A stretch of 64,000 bases of DNA from an uncultured Aquimarina sp. (GCA_947502885.1 CANNBP010000003.1:248001-312000); one strand, 5' to 3'. Counted from the first letter of the stretch, positions 1-9,450 are shown. The notes: generated by a model from the sequence alone, not told the origin. Numbers and translations are program-made.

Positions 1-2
1 CG

Positions 3-596
3 CCTGATTTAGTGTTAATTGATATTGTGATAGGAATAGAAATTCCAACAAGCTTCTTAAAAAAAATAAAAAAATCTGCTATAGATACAATAGCAATTAT
101 TCCAAATAACGATGATATTATTAACCTATTGGAAAAACATGGAATTACATATGTTATAAAACCAATAGATTTTACAGAATTAAGAATAGCCATTAACAAA
201 TCATATATAGGTATTTCTAAAGAAAAAGAACTGGAGCAGATTTTAAAAAGAATTAAATCTACCACTCCAAAAAAAAGAATAGCTATTCCCCAAGAAAAAC
301 AGATACAAATGATTGCTGTGAAAGATATACTTTATATTGAAGCTGATATTAATTATTGTCAAATCTATATAATTGATCAAAAATCTATTTGTGTTTCTAA
401 AACACTGAAAACCTTTGAACAACAATTAACCAACAATCCAGAGTTTTATAGAATTCATCAATCCTATCTCATCAATATCAATTATATCAATAAAATTCTT
501 AAAGCCAAACTACCACAAGTAGTTATGACAAATGGCGATATACTCACAATATCTCGATCCAAAAAGACTGACTTTTTAAAGTCAATATTAGTTTGA
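3..596 (+). CDS. LytTR family response regulator, 5' truncated
   Basis: This is the C-terminal part of a two-component response regulator that binds DNA through a LytTR domain. The reading frame is open to the window edge: the codons before the first GTG (position 12) read P-D-L-V-L-I-D-I, the beta-3 strand of a receiver domain with the phospho-acceptor Asp, so the true start lies upstream. The receiver remainder includes the K-P-I-D motif (the conserved Lys of receivers). The LytTR part follows, from about IAIPQEKQIQMIAVKD to the end, with the typical FYRIHQSYLIN motif. A strong hairpin follows the stop, so it ends a transcript. Family assignment is secure; target genes are unknown, and the usual LytS-type kinase partner is not seen in this fragment. 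Confidence 0.93.
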   Translation, partial: PDLVLIDIVIGIEIPTSFLKKIKKSAIDTIAIIPNNDDIINLLEKHGITYVIKPIDFTELRIAINKSYIGISKEKELEQILKRIKSTTPKKRIAIPQEKQIQMIAVKDILYIEADINYCQIYIIDQKSICVSKTLKTFEQQLTNNPEFYRIHQSYLININYINKILKAKLPQVVMTNGDILTISRSKKTDFLKSILV

Positions 597-633
597 TTTA
601 ATCATCATATTTCAAATTACATTCTAAAAAGAG

Positions 634-664
634 AAACCACTGTCCTGCACAGACAGTGGTTTTT
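634..664 (+). terminator. Rho-independent terminator after the LytTR gene
   Basis: A 10-bp perfect stem (635-644 AACCACTGTC with 652-661 GACAGTGGTT), a 7-nt loop and a T run at 660-664. It lies 38 nt after the stop codon. Confidence 0.85.
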
Positions 665-1146
665 CAACCTAACCGAACTTGAAACTAGAAATCACTCTCT
701 CTTTTAAGATTAATTATCTATTACTATAAAGTTAGTATATAGGATAATCATCTTGTTTATTTTTATTAAATACTCTATTTTGACATATTGTGAAGTAATG
801 TTAAATAGTAACTAACGCCAACTACAATTTTAAACTTTTGTAAAAATTTTTGAAGAAATTACTTAATAAGATACTGAACATACTACCAATAGTGACACAA
901 AAACGAGTAACATTACGTATACATCCATTTTTTTCATGACTATCAATTATAATTAGTTGAGAATTAAGGCTGGTGCACACAATGTACCCCAGCCATAAAG
1001 GGTAAAAAAATCTACCTAACCGTCTTTTTAAATTAAATATAGAAAGCATGGACACTCTATACTAAAATTCATTTTAACTAATAACATTGTCAATAATACT
1101 TGTTAAAATAAAACTGTATGCCTCTATATTTAAAACTTATATCGTT
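665..1146. other. Intergenic region with one GC-rich hairpin
   Basis: No convincing gene was found. A hairpin sits at 968-994 (GGCTGG with CCAGCC), which stands out from the AT-rich surroundings and could be a terminator for a minus-strand transcript such as that of the small gene at 1147-1299. A 77-codon minus-strand frame across this part has no recognisable domain, no signal peptide and a poor start context. Confidence 0.4.
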
Positions 1147-1299
1147 TTAAGAAATTTTGAGTTCAGAATTCTCATTAAGATCTTGTTGTTCTATTGGAGT
1201 AGTATCATTTTGAGATACTTTTTCTTGAGCTAATACAGAATTAGCAACTAAGGCTGAAAAGATAATAAATACAAGGATTAAAATGTAACTTTTTTTCAT
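1147..1299 (-). CDS. Small secreted peptide (50 aa) with signal peptide
   Basis: Read directly on the minus strand: ATG at 1299, TAA at 1147-1149. The product starts MKKSYILILVFIIFSALVAN and continues SVLAQEKVSQNDTT, a textbook Sec signal peptide (K-K, about 17 hydrophobic residues, cleavage after V-L-A before Q-E). This leaves a mature acidic peptide of about 26 residues. A -7 element TAAATTTG (TAnnTTTG consensus) lies on the same strand at 1331-1324, so the leader would be about 18 nt, which supports real expression. No family is recognised. It could be a secreted signalling or stress peptide, or the remnant of a longer secreted protein. Function unknown. Confidence 0.6.
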   Translation of the reverse strand: MKKSYILILVFIIFSALVANSVLAQEKVSQNDTTPIEQQDLNENSELKIS

Positions 1300-1762
1300 A
1301 ACATACTATTTTGGGTTAATAAACAAATTTAGACTTGGTATTCTACAATTTTGACGTTTAATATACTTGTTAGTATGGGGTAGAGAAATTAAGTTTACGC
1401 TTATGTTTTTGTCTGATGCTAAATTGGGTATTTATATTCTTTTAACAAAAACTTAATTATTATTATGGCAATTTTACTTATTATTTGGACACTTCTAATA
1501 ATTATAATGTCACATATCGCCGCACAAAGAACCAGTAACAAATTAACAATCAACTAGTTAAACACAACTTAATTACGGTTAAACCATAATTAAGATTAAG
1601 GTTTAATAACACCACATAGGATTTTTGCAGTAATTATTTACACAAAAAACATAATTTAACCTACAATTAAAACTTAAATTTTTGTTATTTTTTAATTATT
1701 TATGTTAAAAAAGGTCACAAAAAACATATTCTATTCCACTTAAAAGTTCAAATAAAAGGAAG
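1300..1762. other. Intergenic region upstream of ndh
   Basis: AT-rich stretch between the divergent small-peptide gene and ndh. It holds the small gene's promoter and a 30-codon plus-strand frame at 1465-1557 encoding a mostly hydrophobic peptide (MAILLIIWTLLIIIM...). That frame is possible but has no promoter match. Nothing else was seen. Confidence 0.4.
1324..1331 (-). promoter_or_regulatory. -7 promoter element of the small secreted peptide gene
   Basis: Reads TAAATTTG on the minus strand, an exact match to the Bacteroidota TAnnTTTG element, 25 nt before the ATG at 1299. A TTG (complement of 1346-1348) lies only 14 nt upstream, shorter than the usual 17-23 nt spacing, so the -33 half is weak. 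Confidence 0.45.
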
Positions 1763-1770
1763 TACCTTTG
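1763..1770 (+). promoter_or_regulatory. -7 promoter element of ndh
   Basis: TACCTTTG fits TAnnTTTG exactly and is 22 nt before the ATG at 1792. It overlaps the in-frame TTG at 1768, so that TTG would lie upstream of the transcription start and cannot be the start codon. No good -33 TTG is visible. Confidence 0.55.
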
Positions 1771-1791
1771 TACAATAATTACACTGAGTTT

Positions 1792-3090
1792 ATGAATATT
1801 CCTCACACGAACTTGCCAAGATTAGTTATTATTGGCGGTGGTTTTGCCGGAGTCTCACTGGCTAAAAAAATGATTAAGGAAGACGTACAATTAGTACTCT
1901 TAGACAGACAAAACTACCACACCTTTCAACCTCTTCTTTATCAAGTATCTACATCATCACTAGAACCCGATTCTATTGCATATCCTCTTCGTAAAATTGT
2001 AAAAAGAGGAAAAAACACCTTCTTTAGAATGGCCGAAGTATCAAATATAGATCCTGCCACTCAAAAAGTACACACTAGTATTGGTAGCATTTCATATGAT
2101 TATTTGGTAATAGCTACTGGTGCAAAAACTAACTTTTTTGGAAACAAGACAATAGAACATAATGCTATGCGAATGAAAAATCTGCCGCAAGCATTAAATC
2201 TACGTAGCCTAATGCTTGAAAACCTTGAGCAAGCCGTAATAACGTCAGATACTGATCAAAGAAAAGAATTATTACGCTTTGTGTTAGCTGGAGCTGGACC
2301 AACTGGTGTTGAACTTGCTGGCGGAATAGCAGAATTAAAATTAAATGTATTACCAAGGGATTATCCTGATATGGACTTTGATGAAATGGAAATTCATTTA
2401 ATTGAAGGAGCTCCTAGAGTTTTACCCCCAATGAGTGAGCATGCTTCAAAAAAAGCTACCAAATTTTTAACTCAAATGGGAGTTCATATCCATACGAACA
2501 CTCAAGTTAGTCAATATAAAAATAATCTAGTAAGTACAAATACTGATCTTTCACTTAAAGCTGCTACATTCATTTGGTCAGCCGGAGTAACAGGTGCTCC
2601 TGTTTCTGGAATAAAAGCAGAATCATTAATACCAAGAGCTAATCGCTACAAAGTAAATTCGTATAATCAAATAGAAGGGTACACAAACGTCTTTGCTATA
2701 GGTGACATCTCTGTTATGGAAACCAAATTGTTTCCAAAAGGACATCCTATGGTAGCTCAACCTGCTATTCAGCAAGGCGCACATTTATCCAAAAACTTAA
2801 AACGTCATTTAAAAGGTAAACCCATGATTCCTTTTAAATATTTTGACAAAGGTTCTATGGCCACTATCGGTCGTAACAAGGCAGTAGTTGATATAGGTAC
2901 GTTTAAATTTGGAGGCTTTTTTGCTTGGTTTATCTGGATGTTTATTCACCTATGGTTTTTGATTGGGTTTAGAAACCGCTTTGTTACACTTTTTAATTGG
3001 TCCTATAATTATATCAATTATGACAAGGCTGCTAGATTAATTGTTAGACCATTTAAAAATAAAAAAGAAGGTATCGAACAAAAAGTATAG
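1792..3090 (+). CDS. ndh: Type II NADH:quinone oxidoreductase
   Basis: Membrane-associated FAD enzyme that passes electrons from NADH to the quinone pool without pumping protons. Two Rossmann motifs are visible: an N-terminal FAD site (VIIGGGFAGVSLAKK) and a mid-protein NADH site (VLAGAGPTGVELAGG), followed by the third FAD contact in NVFAIGDISVM. The C-terminal segment FFAWFIWMFIHLWFLIGF is the hydrophobic anchor common in Bacteroidota NDH-2 proteins. Length (432 aa) suits the family. The ATG at 1792 is chosen over the upstream TTG at 1768 because that TTG lies inside the predicted -7 promoter element. It stands alone, with a hairpin after it. Confidence 0.93.
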   Translation: MNIPHTNLPRLVIIGGGFAGVSLAKKMIKEDVQLVLLDRQNYHTFQPLLYQVSTSSLEPDSIAYPLRKIVKRGKNTFFRMAEVSNIDPATQKVHTSIGSISYDYLVIATGAKTNFFGNKTIEHNAMRMKNLPQALNLRSLMLENLEQAVITSDTDQRKELLRFVLAGAGPTGVELAGGIAELKLNVLPRDYPDMDFDEMEIHLIEGAPRVLPPMSEHASKKATKFLTQMGVHIHTNTQVSQYKNNLVSTNTDLSLKAATFIWSAGVTGAPVSGIKAESLIPRANRYKVNSYNQIEGYTNVFAIGDISVMETKLFPKGHPMVAQPAIQQGAHLSKNLKRHLKGKPMIPFKYFDKGSMATIGRNKAVVDIGTFKFGGFFAWFIWMFIHLWFLIGFRNRFVTLFNWSYNYINYDKAARLIVRPFKNKKEGIEQKV

Positions 3091-3125
3091 AGATTCTTTA
3101 ATATATATGGACCTGCTTGATTAAA

Positions 3126-3159
3126 AAAGTGATTTTTCTTTATGTTAAGAAAACACTTT
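3126..3159. terminator. Bidirectional terminator between ndh and the LRR gene
   Basis: Long AT-rich stem: AAAGTGATTTTTCTT (3126-3140) pairs with AAGAAAACACTTT (3147-3159) around a 6-nt loop, with a small internal irregularity. It lies in the 71-bp gap between two convergent genes. Confidence 0.6.
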
Positions 3160-3161
3160 AA

Positions 3162-4439
3162 TCATATACAATTTACCTCTGCATCTTTTAACACAGTAGT
3201 ACCATAATTGGCTTCAAGATCACATACTGCTTTAGGGATATTCGCTAAATTGTTATCAGTAAGAGCTAGGTAATCCAATTTTGTTAGGTTACTAATTTCT
3301 GCTGGGATACTAGCTAAAGCATTACTACCTAAAGAAAGGCTTGTAAGGTTTATAAGATTACCCATTTCTTTTGGAATACTAGTTAAACCACTACCATAAG
3401 CATTTATCGTGGTTAGTTTAATAAGATTACCAACCTCTGAAGGGATACTTGTTAAATTACTATTATAACCAATAGATAGCATTGTTAAATTCGTTAAACT
3501 ACCTATTTCGGCAGGAATATTGGTCAAACTGGTTTTACTCAAATTTAAATCCGTCAATTTAGTAAGTTTACCAATCTCTACCGGAATACTATTCAATCGA
3601 TTCAATTTTAAATAGAGAACATTTAGGTTTTTCAAATTCCCTATTTCTACCGGAATACTTGTCAATCCATTACTATATAGATTTAAAGTTTTCAAGTTTA
3701 TTAAGTTTCCGATTTCCTTAGGTATATTGGTCAAGTTATTTTCAGATAGATTAAGTAGAGTTAATTGAGTTAGATTACCTATTTCAGCAGGAATATAGGT
3801 TAGATTGTTATTATTAAGATTTATAGTAGTTAAATGCCTTAAATTACCAAAAGATGACGGAATATCACTTAAACTTTTATTTATCAAATTAAGACCTACT
3901 ACATTACCATCATTAAGAGAAACCCCTTCCCATGAATTCATACTTTTATTTTCTATATCCCAATTTAAAGTATTATCAGGGTTAGCATTATAAAATGCAA
4001 TTAAAAATTCTCTTTGGTTAGAAGGCTCTTCAACCTTTACAAAAACTTCATAAGTCTGTTTGGTCCCATCTTCTGCCGTTACTATATAGGTTACGGGATT
4101 ACTAAAATTCTGTTCTATCTTATGACTTGGTGTAATTGAAGCTGCTTCAGATTGCACTATGGTAGTTTTCAAAGCGGTAATATTTGTATTAAAAGGAAAA
4201 GTCACAGTAATTGTCATTTTATTCTGATCTAGTATCCCAACAATATCCACGTCTAATGCCTCATTTCTAGATGCTTCAAATAGAAAAGCAGTAATCTGTT
4301 TATCATTACTAAGAACGACATTGTCATCATCGTCGTTACACCCTTGAATCATAAAAAACACTACAATATACAGAGAGAGAAACCCTATCCTTCTAACAAT
4401 ATACATTACATTATCAAACACCTGTGGCTGATTATTCAT
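3162..4439 (-). CDS. Leucine-rich-repeat surface lipoprotein
   Basis: Predicted lipoprotein: a hydrophobic segment ending FFMIQGC gives a lipobox, and Cys is followed by NDDDD, resembling the flavobacterial surface-export signal. An immunoglobulin-like N-terminal region of about 120 residues (NDKQITAFLFEA...; resembles DUF5018-type domains) precedes ten 23-residue leucine-rich repeats of the pattern LTxIPxEIGNLxNLxxLxLxxN, ending near the C-terminus. Such proteins usually bind protein or glycan partners at the cell surface. Start choice: the frame is open to 4529, but the ATG at 4439 (425 aa) has an A-rich leader, and the ATG at 4406 would give the most typical signal-peptide length. Ligand unknown. 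Confidence 0.82.
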   Translation of the reverse strand: MNNQPQVFDNVMYIVRRIGFLSLYIVVFFMIQGCNDDDDNVVLSNDKQITAFLFEASRNEALDVDIVGILDQNKMTITVTFPFNTNITALKTTIVQSEAASITPSHKIEQNFSNPVTYIVTAEDGTKQTYEVFVKVEEPSNQREFLIAFYNANPDNTLNWDIENKSMNSWEGVSLNDGNVVGLNLINKSLSDIPSSFGNLRHLTTINLNNNNLTYIPAEIGNLTQLTLLNLSENNLTNIPKEIGNLINLKTLNLYSNGLTSIPVEIGNLKNLNVLYLKLNRLNSIPVEIGKLTKLTDLNLSKTSLTNIPAEIGSLTNLTMLSIGYNSNLTSIPSEVGNLIKLTTINAYGSGLTSIPKEMGNLINLTSLSLGSNALASIPAEISNLTKLDYLALTDNNLANIPKAVCDLEANYGTTVLKDAEVNCI

Positions 4440-4642
4440 ATTTGGTTTATTTTTTCGTTTTCCTTCTTCAAATGTAGAATTCTTGCGTCTTTGCATTATT
4501 ATTTTTAACATCAAATTATCATTAACCATCCAATATCACTTCCTATGACAGTTTGTCCATAAAATCCAACAGTTCGGTAGTATTCAATTTTGTTTTCCAT
4601 GTATATCATAGATTTTTGACTTGTCAATTAAAATAAACATTC

Positions 4643-6799
4643 ATGAAATCACCAATCACTATACTACTTTTACTTTTTGCTTTTATCCACTCTAATGCTC
4701 AAACCACTATTAAGGGTACTATAACAGATACCAAAGGAGTACCAATAGTAGGGGCCAATATATATCTGGATGGAACATATGACGGAAGTTCTTCTGATGA
4801 AAATGGGGCTTTCTCATTCATTTCTTCAGAAACTGGAGTTCAAACACTAATCGTATCCTTTATATCTTTTGAAACCTTTTCTCTACAACAAGAAATAACG
4901 GATATGAAAAACTTGAATATCCGATTAAAAGAAGACGTAAACTCTTTGGGCAGTGTTGTGCTAAATGCAGGTACATTTTCTGCCGGAGATAATAGCAAAA
5001 CTGCAGTTCTTTCCCCAATGGATATTGTTACAACTGCAGGGGCTGCTGGAGATTATATTGGTGCTTTCCAAACGTTACCAGGTACCTCAACTGTTGCAGA
5101 AGATGGTAGACTCTTTGTTCGCGGTGGAGATGCTAATGAAACTAGTATTTATATTGATGGGCTCAAAGTCTTTCAACCCTATTCTGCTACTACCAACAAC
5201 ATCCCAACTCGAGGTCGCTTCTCTCCTTTTCTTTTTAAAGGAACTAATTTTTCTACAGGTGGATATTCTGCAGAATATGGAGATGCGTTATCTAGTGTAT
5301 TATTATTAAACACAATCAATGAACCTGATCAAGAAAAAACTGATATATCCTTAATAAATGTAGGTGTAGGAGTTGGAAACACACAAAAGTGGAAAAAAAA
5401 TTCATTAAGCATTAATGCTTTTTATCTCAACCTAAAACCATATCAAGAAATTATCTCTCAACGCTTTAATTGGATAAAACCCTACGAATCTTTATCTGGA
5501 GAAGCTGTTTACCGTTATTCTTTTAAAAATGGTCTACTAAAGTTATACGCAGGTTTAAACTACACAGATTTTAACCTAATCCAAGAAGATATTAATACTC
5601 CTCTAGGCGTTAACATTAAACTTAAAAACAGAAACACATACCTAAACACTTCATACAAAGGTAGTCTAGGTAACGATTGGAGTATTGCTACAGGTACTAG
5701 TTTTGCCAATGATTATAGTGATATAAAATTCGACAGTACCCTTGTTGATGATGAAATAAACAGCTTTCATTTTAAATTAAAATTTAAAAAGAGATTTAGT
5801 AATAGGTTTAAATTAAACATAGGTGCCGAACAATTTATAAATGAATTTTCAGAGAAAGCAGAAGATGTGTCATTTGGGACTTTCAGATCTAAATTCGACA
5901 ATAATAGCACTGCTGTCTTTACAGAAGCAAATCTATTTTTTAATAAAAAAATAGCCATGAAAGCTGGTGTTAGAGGTGTACATAACTCGCTTTTAGATTA
6001 CACCAAAGTTTCACCTAGAATTTCATTTGCATATAAGACATCATCAAAGTCACAAATATCATTAGCCTACGGAGATTTTTATCAAAACCCCGAACAAAAT
6101 GTTTTAAAATACAATCAAACATTAAGTCCAGAAAAATCATCACACTATATCTTTAATTATTTATACCAAAAAAACCGAAGAACTTTTAGAGCCGAAGCTT
6201 ATTATAAGTCTTATGACAAACTCATCAAATACGATACAGAAGGCCCAGAGTTTTCTAGTCTATTTACAAATAAAGGAAATGGGTATGCTACTGGATTAGA
6301 CATATTTTGGAGAGATAATAAATCTATCAAAAATCTCGAATACTGGGCCAGTTACTCTTACCTAGATACCAAACGGGATTACAAAAACTACCCTAGCGAA
6401 GCAACTCCAAATTTTGCAGCAAAACACAATTTATCATTAGTAACCAAATATTGGATTAAAGATTGGAAATCATTAGTAAGTACAACATATAATTTTGCTT
6501 CAGGTAGACCGTATAATGATCCAAATCAAATTACATTTCAAAATCAAAAAACCAAATCATACAACAGCTTAAACTTTAGTTGGGCATATTTATTAAGCCA
6601 ACAAAAGATACTTTACTTCTCAGTTTCAAATGCTTTGGGTATTGATAACGTTTTTAACTATCAATACGCAAACACCCCAAATATCAATGGTGATTTTGCA
6701 AGACGGGCCATTCGACCCGGAGCCGATCGTTTTTTTATTATCGGATTCTTTTGGACAATAAGCGAAAACAAAACAGATAATCAATTAGATAATTTATAA
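4643..6799 (+). CDS. TonB-dependent outer-membrane receptor with CarboxypepD_reg-like domain
   Basis: Outer-membrane active transporter powered by TonB/ExbBD. Order seen: signal peptide cut after HSNA/Q (residues 1-19), a carboxypeptidase-regulatory-like beta-sandwich (TIKGTITDTKGVPIVGANIY), a plug domain with the RGGDANETSIYIDG motif, then a beta-barrel with alternating aromatic strands to the C-terminus. At 718 aa it is short to medium for the family, and no SusD partner follows, so a glycan-uptake SusCD system is unlikely. It is 19 bp upstream of a DUF2141 gene and heads a same-strand series that ends in LytS/LytR signalling genes, which suggests import or sensing of a small ligand. Substrate cannot be told from sequence. 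Confidence 0.92.
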   Translation: MKSPITILLLLFAFIHSNAQTTIKGTITDTKGVPIVGANIYLDGTYDGSSSDENGAFSFISSETGVQTLIVSFISFETFSLQQEITDMKNLNIRLKEDVNSLGSVVLNAGTFSAGDNSKTAVLSPMDIVTTAGAAGDYIGAFQTLPGTSTVAEDGRLFVRGGDANETSIYIDGLKVFQPYSATTNNIPTRGRFSPFLFKGTNFSTGGYSAEYGDALSSVLLLNTINEPDQEKTDISLINVGVGVGNTQKWKKNSLSINAFYLNLKPYQEIISQRFNWIKPYESLSGEAVYRYSFKNGLLKLYAGLNYTDFNLIQEDINTPLGVNIKLKNRNTYLNTSYKGSLGNDWSIATGTSFANDYSDIKFDSTLVDDEINSFHFKLKFKKRFSNRFKLNIGAEQFINEFSEKAEDVSFGTFRSKFDNNSTAVFTEANLFFNKKIAMKAGVRGVHNSLLDYTKVSPRISFAYKTSSKSQISLAYGDFYQNPEQNVLKYNQTLSPEKSSHYIFNYLYQKNRRTFRAEAYYKSYDKLIKYDTEGPEFSSLFTNKGNGYATGLDIFWRDNKSIKNLEYWASYSYLDTKRDYKNYPSEATPNFAAKHNLSLVTKYWIKDWKSLVSTTYNFASGRPYNDPNQITFQNQKTKSYNSLNFSWAYLLSQQKILYFSVSNALGIDNVFNYQYANTPNINGDFARRAIRPGADRFFIIGFFWTISENKTDNQLDNL

Positions 6800-6818
6800 A
6801 CATAAAAAACAAATCATT

Positions 6819-7244
6819 ATGAAAACCAATCGCATCCTTATTTTATTATCGATAGTTGTATTCAGTATAAATATTGGTAATGCTCAAAAATCTGAAAAAG
6901 ACATTAAAATAACCATCACGAATGTAGCATCAAATAACGGAACCATACAAATCGGCCTTTATAATAATGAAGCAAATTTCCTTAATAAAACCTATCGATC
7001 TATAACCGTAAAGGCTAAAGAAGGAAATGTTGAAGCTAGCTTTAAAAATGTTCCAACAGGAGAATATGCTATATCACTATATCATGATGCCGATGATAAC
7101 AAAAAACTCAACACAATCTTAGGTATCCCTACAGAATCTTATGGAACAAGTAATAATGCAAAAGGGAATTTTGGACCACCAAAATGGGAAGATGCAAGAT
7201 TTACAATTAAAGACAAAGAGATTGTACAGTCTATCTCATTATAG
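6819..7244 (+). CDS. DUF2141 family secreted protein
   Basis: Small exported protein (141 aa) with a signal peptide ending GNAQ. The rest matches the DUF2141 fold: KITITNVASNNGTIQIGLYN near the N-terminus, the signature GEYAISLYHDADDNKKLNT, and the GNFGPPKWEDARF motif near the C-terminus. The family has no established biochemical role and is often found beside TonB receptors in Bacteroidota. Only 19 bp separate it from the receptor stop, so the two are very probably co-transcribed and it may act in the periplasm with the receptor. Confidence 0.88.
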   Translation: MKTNRILILLSIVVFSINIGNAQKSEKDIKITITNVASNNGTIQIGLYNNEANFLNKTYRSITVKAKEGNVEASFKNVPTGEYAISLYHDADDNKKLNTILGIPTESYGTSNNAKGNFGPPKWEDARFTIKDKEIVQSISL

Positions 7245-7373
7245 ATAAATACATATCTATTCTATAGTGGTATTACATTTCATCTATAAAAAGTTACACT
7301 TCGGTAGTTTTTAATTCGTAAAAAACAGGAATCCAAAGATATTTACATCAGTAATCAAAAAACAACTAATAAC

Positions 7374-8006
7374 ATGAAAACAATTGTCTCCTTACTAATT
7401 TTTCTAACGATCTCGATGATCAATACTATTAACGCACAATCTTCTTATGAAAAAGGGATGTCTAAAGCTTTTGAATTATGGAAAGCTAAGACACCAGATG
7501 AAGCCATCAACCTTTTTGAGCGCATTGCAAAAGCAGAAAAAGAGAATTGGCTTCCCTACTATTATGCTGCCCAAGTTCATATCACAACAACTTTTAATAC
7601 AAAAGATGCAGAAGTTATAGAATCTAGATTAAAAAAAGCACAAGAATACCTTAATGAAGCTAAAACGTTATCAAAAGAAAATGCCGAAATATTAATTATG
7701 GAAGCATTACTAAACACTGCATATGTTGCCTATAACCCATCTGTCTATGCAATGACATTATCTGGTAAAGTTGAAGAACTGTATCAAAAAGCTAAAGCAT
7801 TAGAACCTAATAACCCAAGAGCAATGTTATACCATGCAGAATGGAAAATGGGAGGTGCAAAATTCTTTGGAAAAGACCCTAAAGCTTTTTGTCCAGAGGT
7901 TGAAAAAGCAATTCTATATTTTGAAAAAGAAACCGTCAAAACTCCGTTTTACCCTAAGTGGGGGAAAAATCAAGTAAAAAGGGTACAACAAAATTGTAAA
8001 AGTTAA
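7374..8006 (+). CDS. Secreted TPR-like repeat protein
   Basis: 210-aa exported protein, signal peptide cut after NA/Q. The mature part is helical with TPR-like spacing: KAFELWKAKTPDEAINLFERIAKAE, then AQEYLNEAKTLSKENAEILIMEALL, then VEELYQKAKALEPNNPRAMLYHAEW. Such proteins act as scaffolds in the periplasm. It follows the DUF2141 gene by 129 bp and precedes the LytS-type kinase by 91 bp on the same strand, so it may be part of that signalling and transport set. No enzymatic motif is visible. Confidence 0.78.
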   Translation: MKTIVSLLIFLTISMINTINAQSSYEKGMSKAFELWKAKTPDEAINLFERIAKAEKENWLPYYYAAQVHITTTFNTKDAEVIESRLKKAQEYLNEAKTLSKENAEILIMEALLNTAYVAYNPSVYAMTLSGKVEELYQKAKALEPNNPRAMLYHAEWKMGGAKFFGKDPKAFCPEVEKAILYFEKETVKTPFYPKWGKNQVKRVQQNCKS

Positions 8007-8097
8007 TTTCAATCATTTTATATATTTTATGCTTAATATATAGAGACTGAGCAAGCAAAAATTAATACTTTAGTCATAATAACGATTAATATATTGT

Positions 8098-9450
8098 ATG
8101 AAAGATTTAAGAAAAATAGGTATAGTATCATTTGTAGTAGCATTGATAGTAGCACTCATTATGGTTCTTACTAACACTTTTAGTTTTCAAAGTGTTATGA
8201 CACTACAGTGGTGGGGTATCAATTTTTCTTACGCCTTCTTTTTAACCTATATCAACACTTTATATTTTCAATTCATCAATCACAAATTCGAATGGAAAGA
8301 TAAAGGGTTACAAAGAATAGTAATTGGAGCTGGCGGTTCTGTAATAGTTACTCTTATTGGGTACGCACTTTGTGAATTCGTCTTAACGGTTATTATATTC
8401 AAAAAACAAACTGTAGATGAATTTATAGCCGACCAATCATTTAGGGATTATCTTTTTCCGTTGTTATTAACGATTATTATTTCCCTTTTCTTTCATACAG
8501 TATATTTCTATAAAGCACTACAAGAAAAAAAAGTAACCGAGCAAAAAATTATTGCAGGAACGGCTTCTGCACGATTTGCTGCTCTTAAAAACCAATTAGA
8601 TCCTCATTTTCTATTTAATAGTCTAAATGTATTGACTTCGTTAATTGAAGAAAATCCAAAAATGGCTCAAAAATTCACCACTTCTTTATCCAAAGTATAT
8701 AGATACGTTTTAGAACAAAAGGATAAAGATTTGGTTACGGTCGATGAAGAACTAAAATTTGCAAGAACATACATGACTTTGGTGCAACTTCGTTTTGAAG
8801 ATAGCATTGTTGTCGAAATACCAAATCAAGCCTCTAACTCTGAAGCCAGAGTGGTACCATTGTCATTACAAATTTTACTTGAAAATACAGTAAAGCATAA
8901 TGTTGTTATGCCAGAAAGGCCACTACACATTAAAATCTATGAGAAAAATGGTTTTTTAATTGTAGAAAACAACCTTCAACCCAAAAAAGTAATCAAGCAA
9001 AGTAGTGGTGTTGGCTTAGGAAACATTCAACAACGTTATGCTTTATTAACCAAAAGGGAATTTTCGGTTTTCAAAACAGAAAGTGCATTCATAGCAAAGT
9101 TACCCTTATTAACTAAACAAATAAAATCCAGTGATATGGTTATATCAAAACATATAGAAGAAGATAAAGAACAAACCTATAGAAGAGCAAAGGAGCGAGT
9201 ACAGAAAATCAAAGAGTTTTATGGTAACCTGACTGCCTATATTATAATTATTCCTTTCCTAGCTTTTATTAATTATCGAACGACAGGCTTTAGAATTCCA
9301 TGGGTAATATTTCCTTTAATTGGTTGGGGAATAGGCTTAATTTTTCATGCTAGTGAAGCTTATGGATATCATCCATTTTTAGGTAAAAATTGGGAGGAGA
9401 AAAAAATAAAACAATACATGAGCGAATCAAAAAGCAAATATCATGAATAA
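8098..9450 (+). CDS. LytS-type sensor histidine kinase fused to a C-terminal 2TM domain
   Basis: Membrane sensor kinase. About four transmembrane segments lie in residues 8-140. The His_kinase dimerisation helix follows with the phospho-acceptor His170 in QLDPHFLFNSLN, then an ATP-binding lobe (LSLQILLENTVKHN N-box, SGVGLGNIQQRY G-box). After the kinase, residues about 365-450 form a complete 2TM domain (YRRAKERVQKIKEFYGNL ... IGWGIGLIFHA ... NWEEKKIKQYM), normally a separate small protein. The gene overlaps the next (a stand-alone 2TM protein) by 8 nt, with a second 2TM protein and a LytTR regulator following, so this is one signalling operon. The ligand is unknown; the upstream TonB receptor may be its source. 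Confidence 0.9.
   Translation: MKDLRKIGIVSFVVALIVALIMVLTNTFSFQSVMTLQWWGINFSYAFFLTYINTLYFQFINHKFEWKDKGLQRIVIGAGGSVIVTLIGYALCEFVLTVIIFKKQTVDEFIADQSFRDYLFPLLLTIIISLFFHTVYFYKALQEKKVTEQKIIAGTASARFAALKNQLDPHFLFNSLNVLTSLIEENPKMAQKFTTSLSKVYRYVLEQKDKDLVTVDEELKFARTYMTLVQLRFEDSIVVEIPNQASNSEARVVPLSLQILLENTVKHNVVMPERPLHIKIYEKNGFLIVENNLQPKKVIKQSSGVGLGNIQQRYALLTKREFSVFKTESAFIAKLPLLTKQIKSSDMVISKHIEEDKEQTYRRAKERVQKIKEFYGNLTAYIIIIPFLAFINYRTTGFRIPWVIFPLIGWGIGLIFHASEAYGYHPFLGKNWEEKKIKQYMSESKSKYHE

Noticed and set aside
822..1055. 77-codon minus-strand frame in the first intergenic region
   Set aside because: No domain, signal peptide or promoter; mixed composition; overlaps a GC-rich hairpin. Looks like a chance frame.
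1465..1557. 30-codon hydrophobic plus-strand frame (MAILLIIWTLLIIIM)
   Set aside because: Could be a small membrane peptide, but no promoter match and such frames arise by chance in AT-rich DNA.
4643..6799. SusC-type glycan receptor
   Set aside because: No SusD partner follows and the protein is shorter than typical SusC; called a general TonB-dependent receptor.
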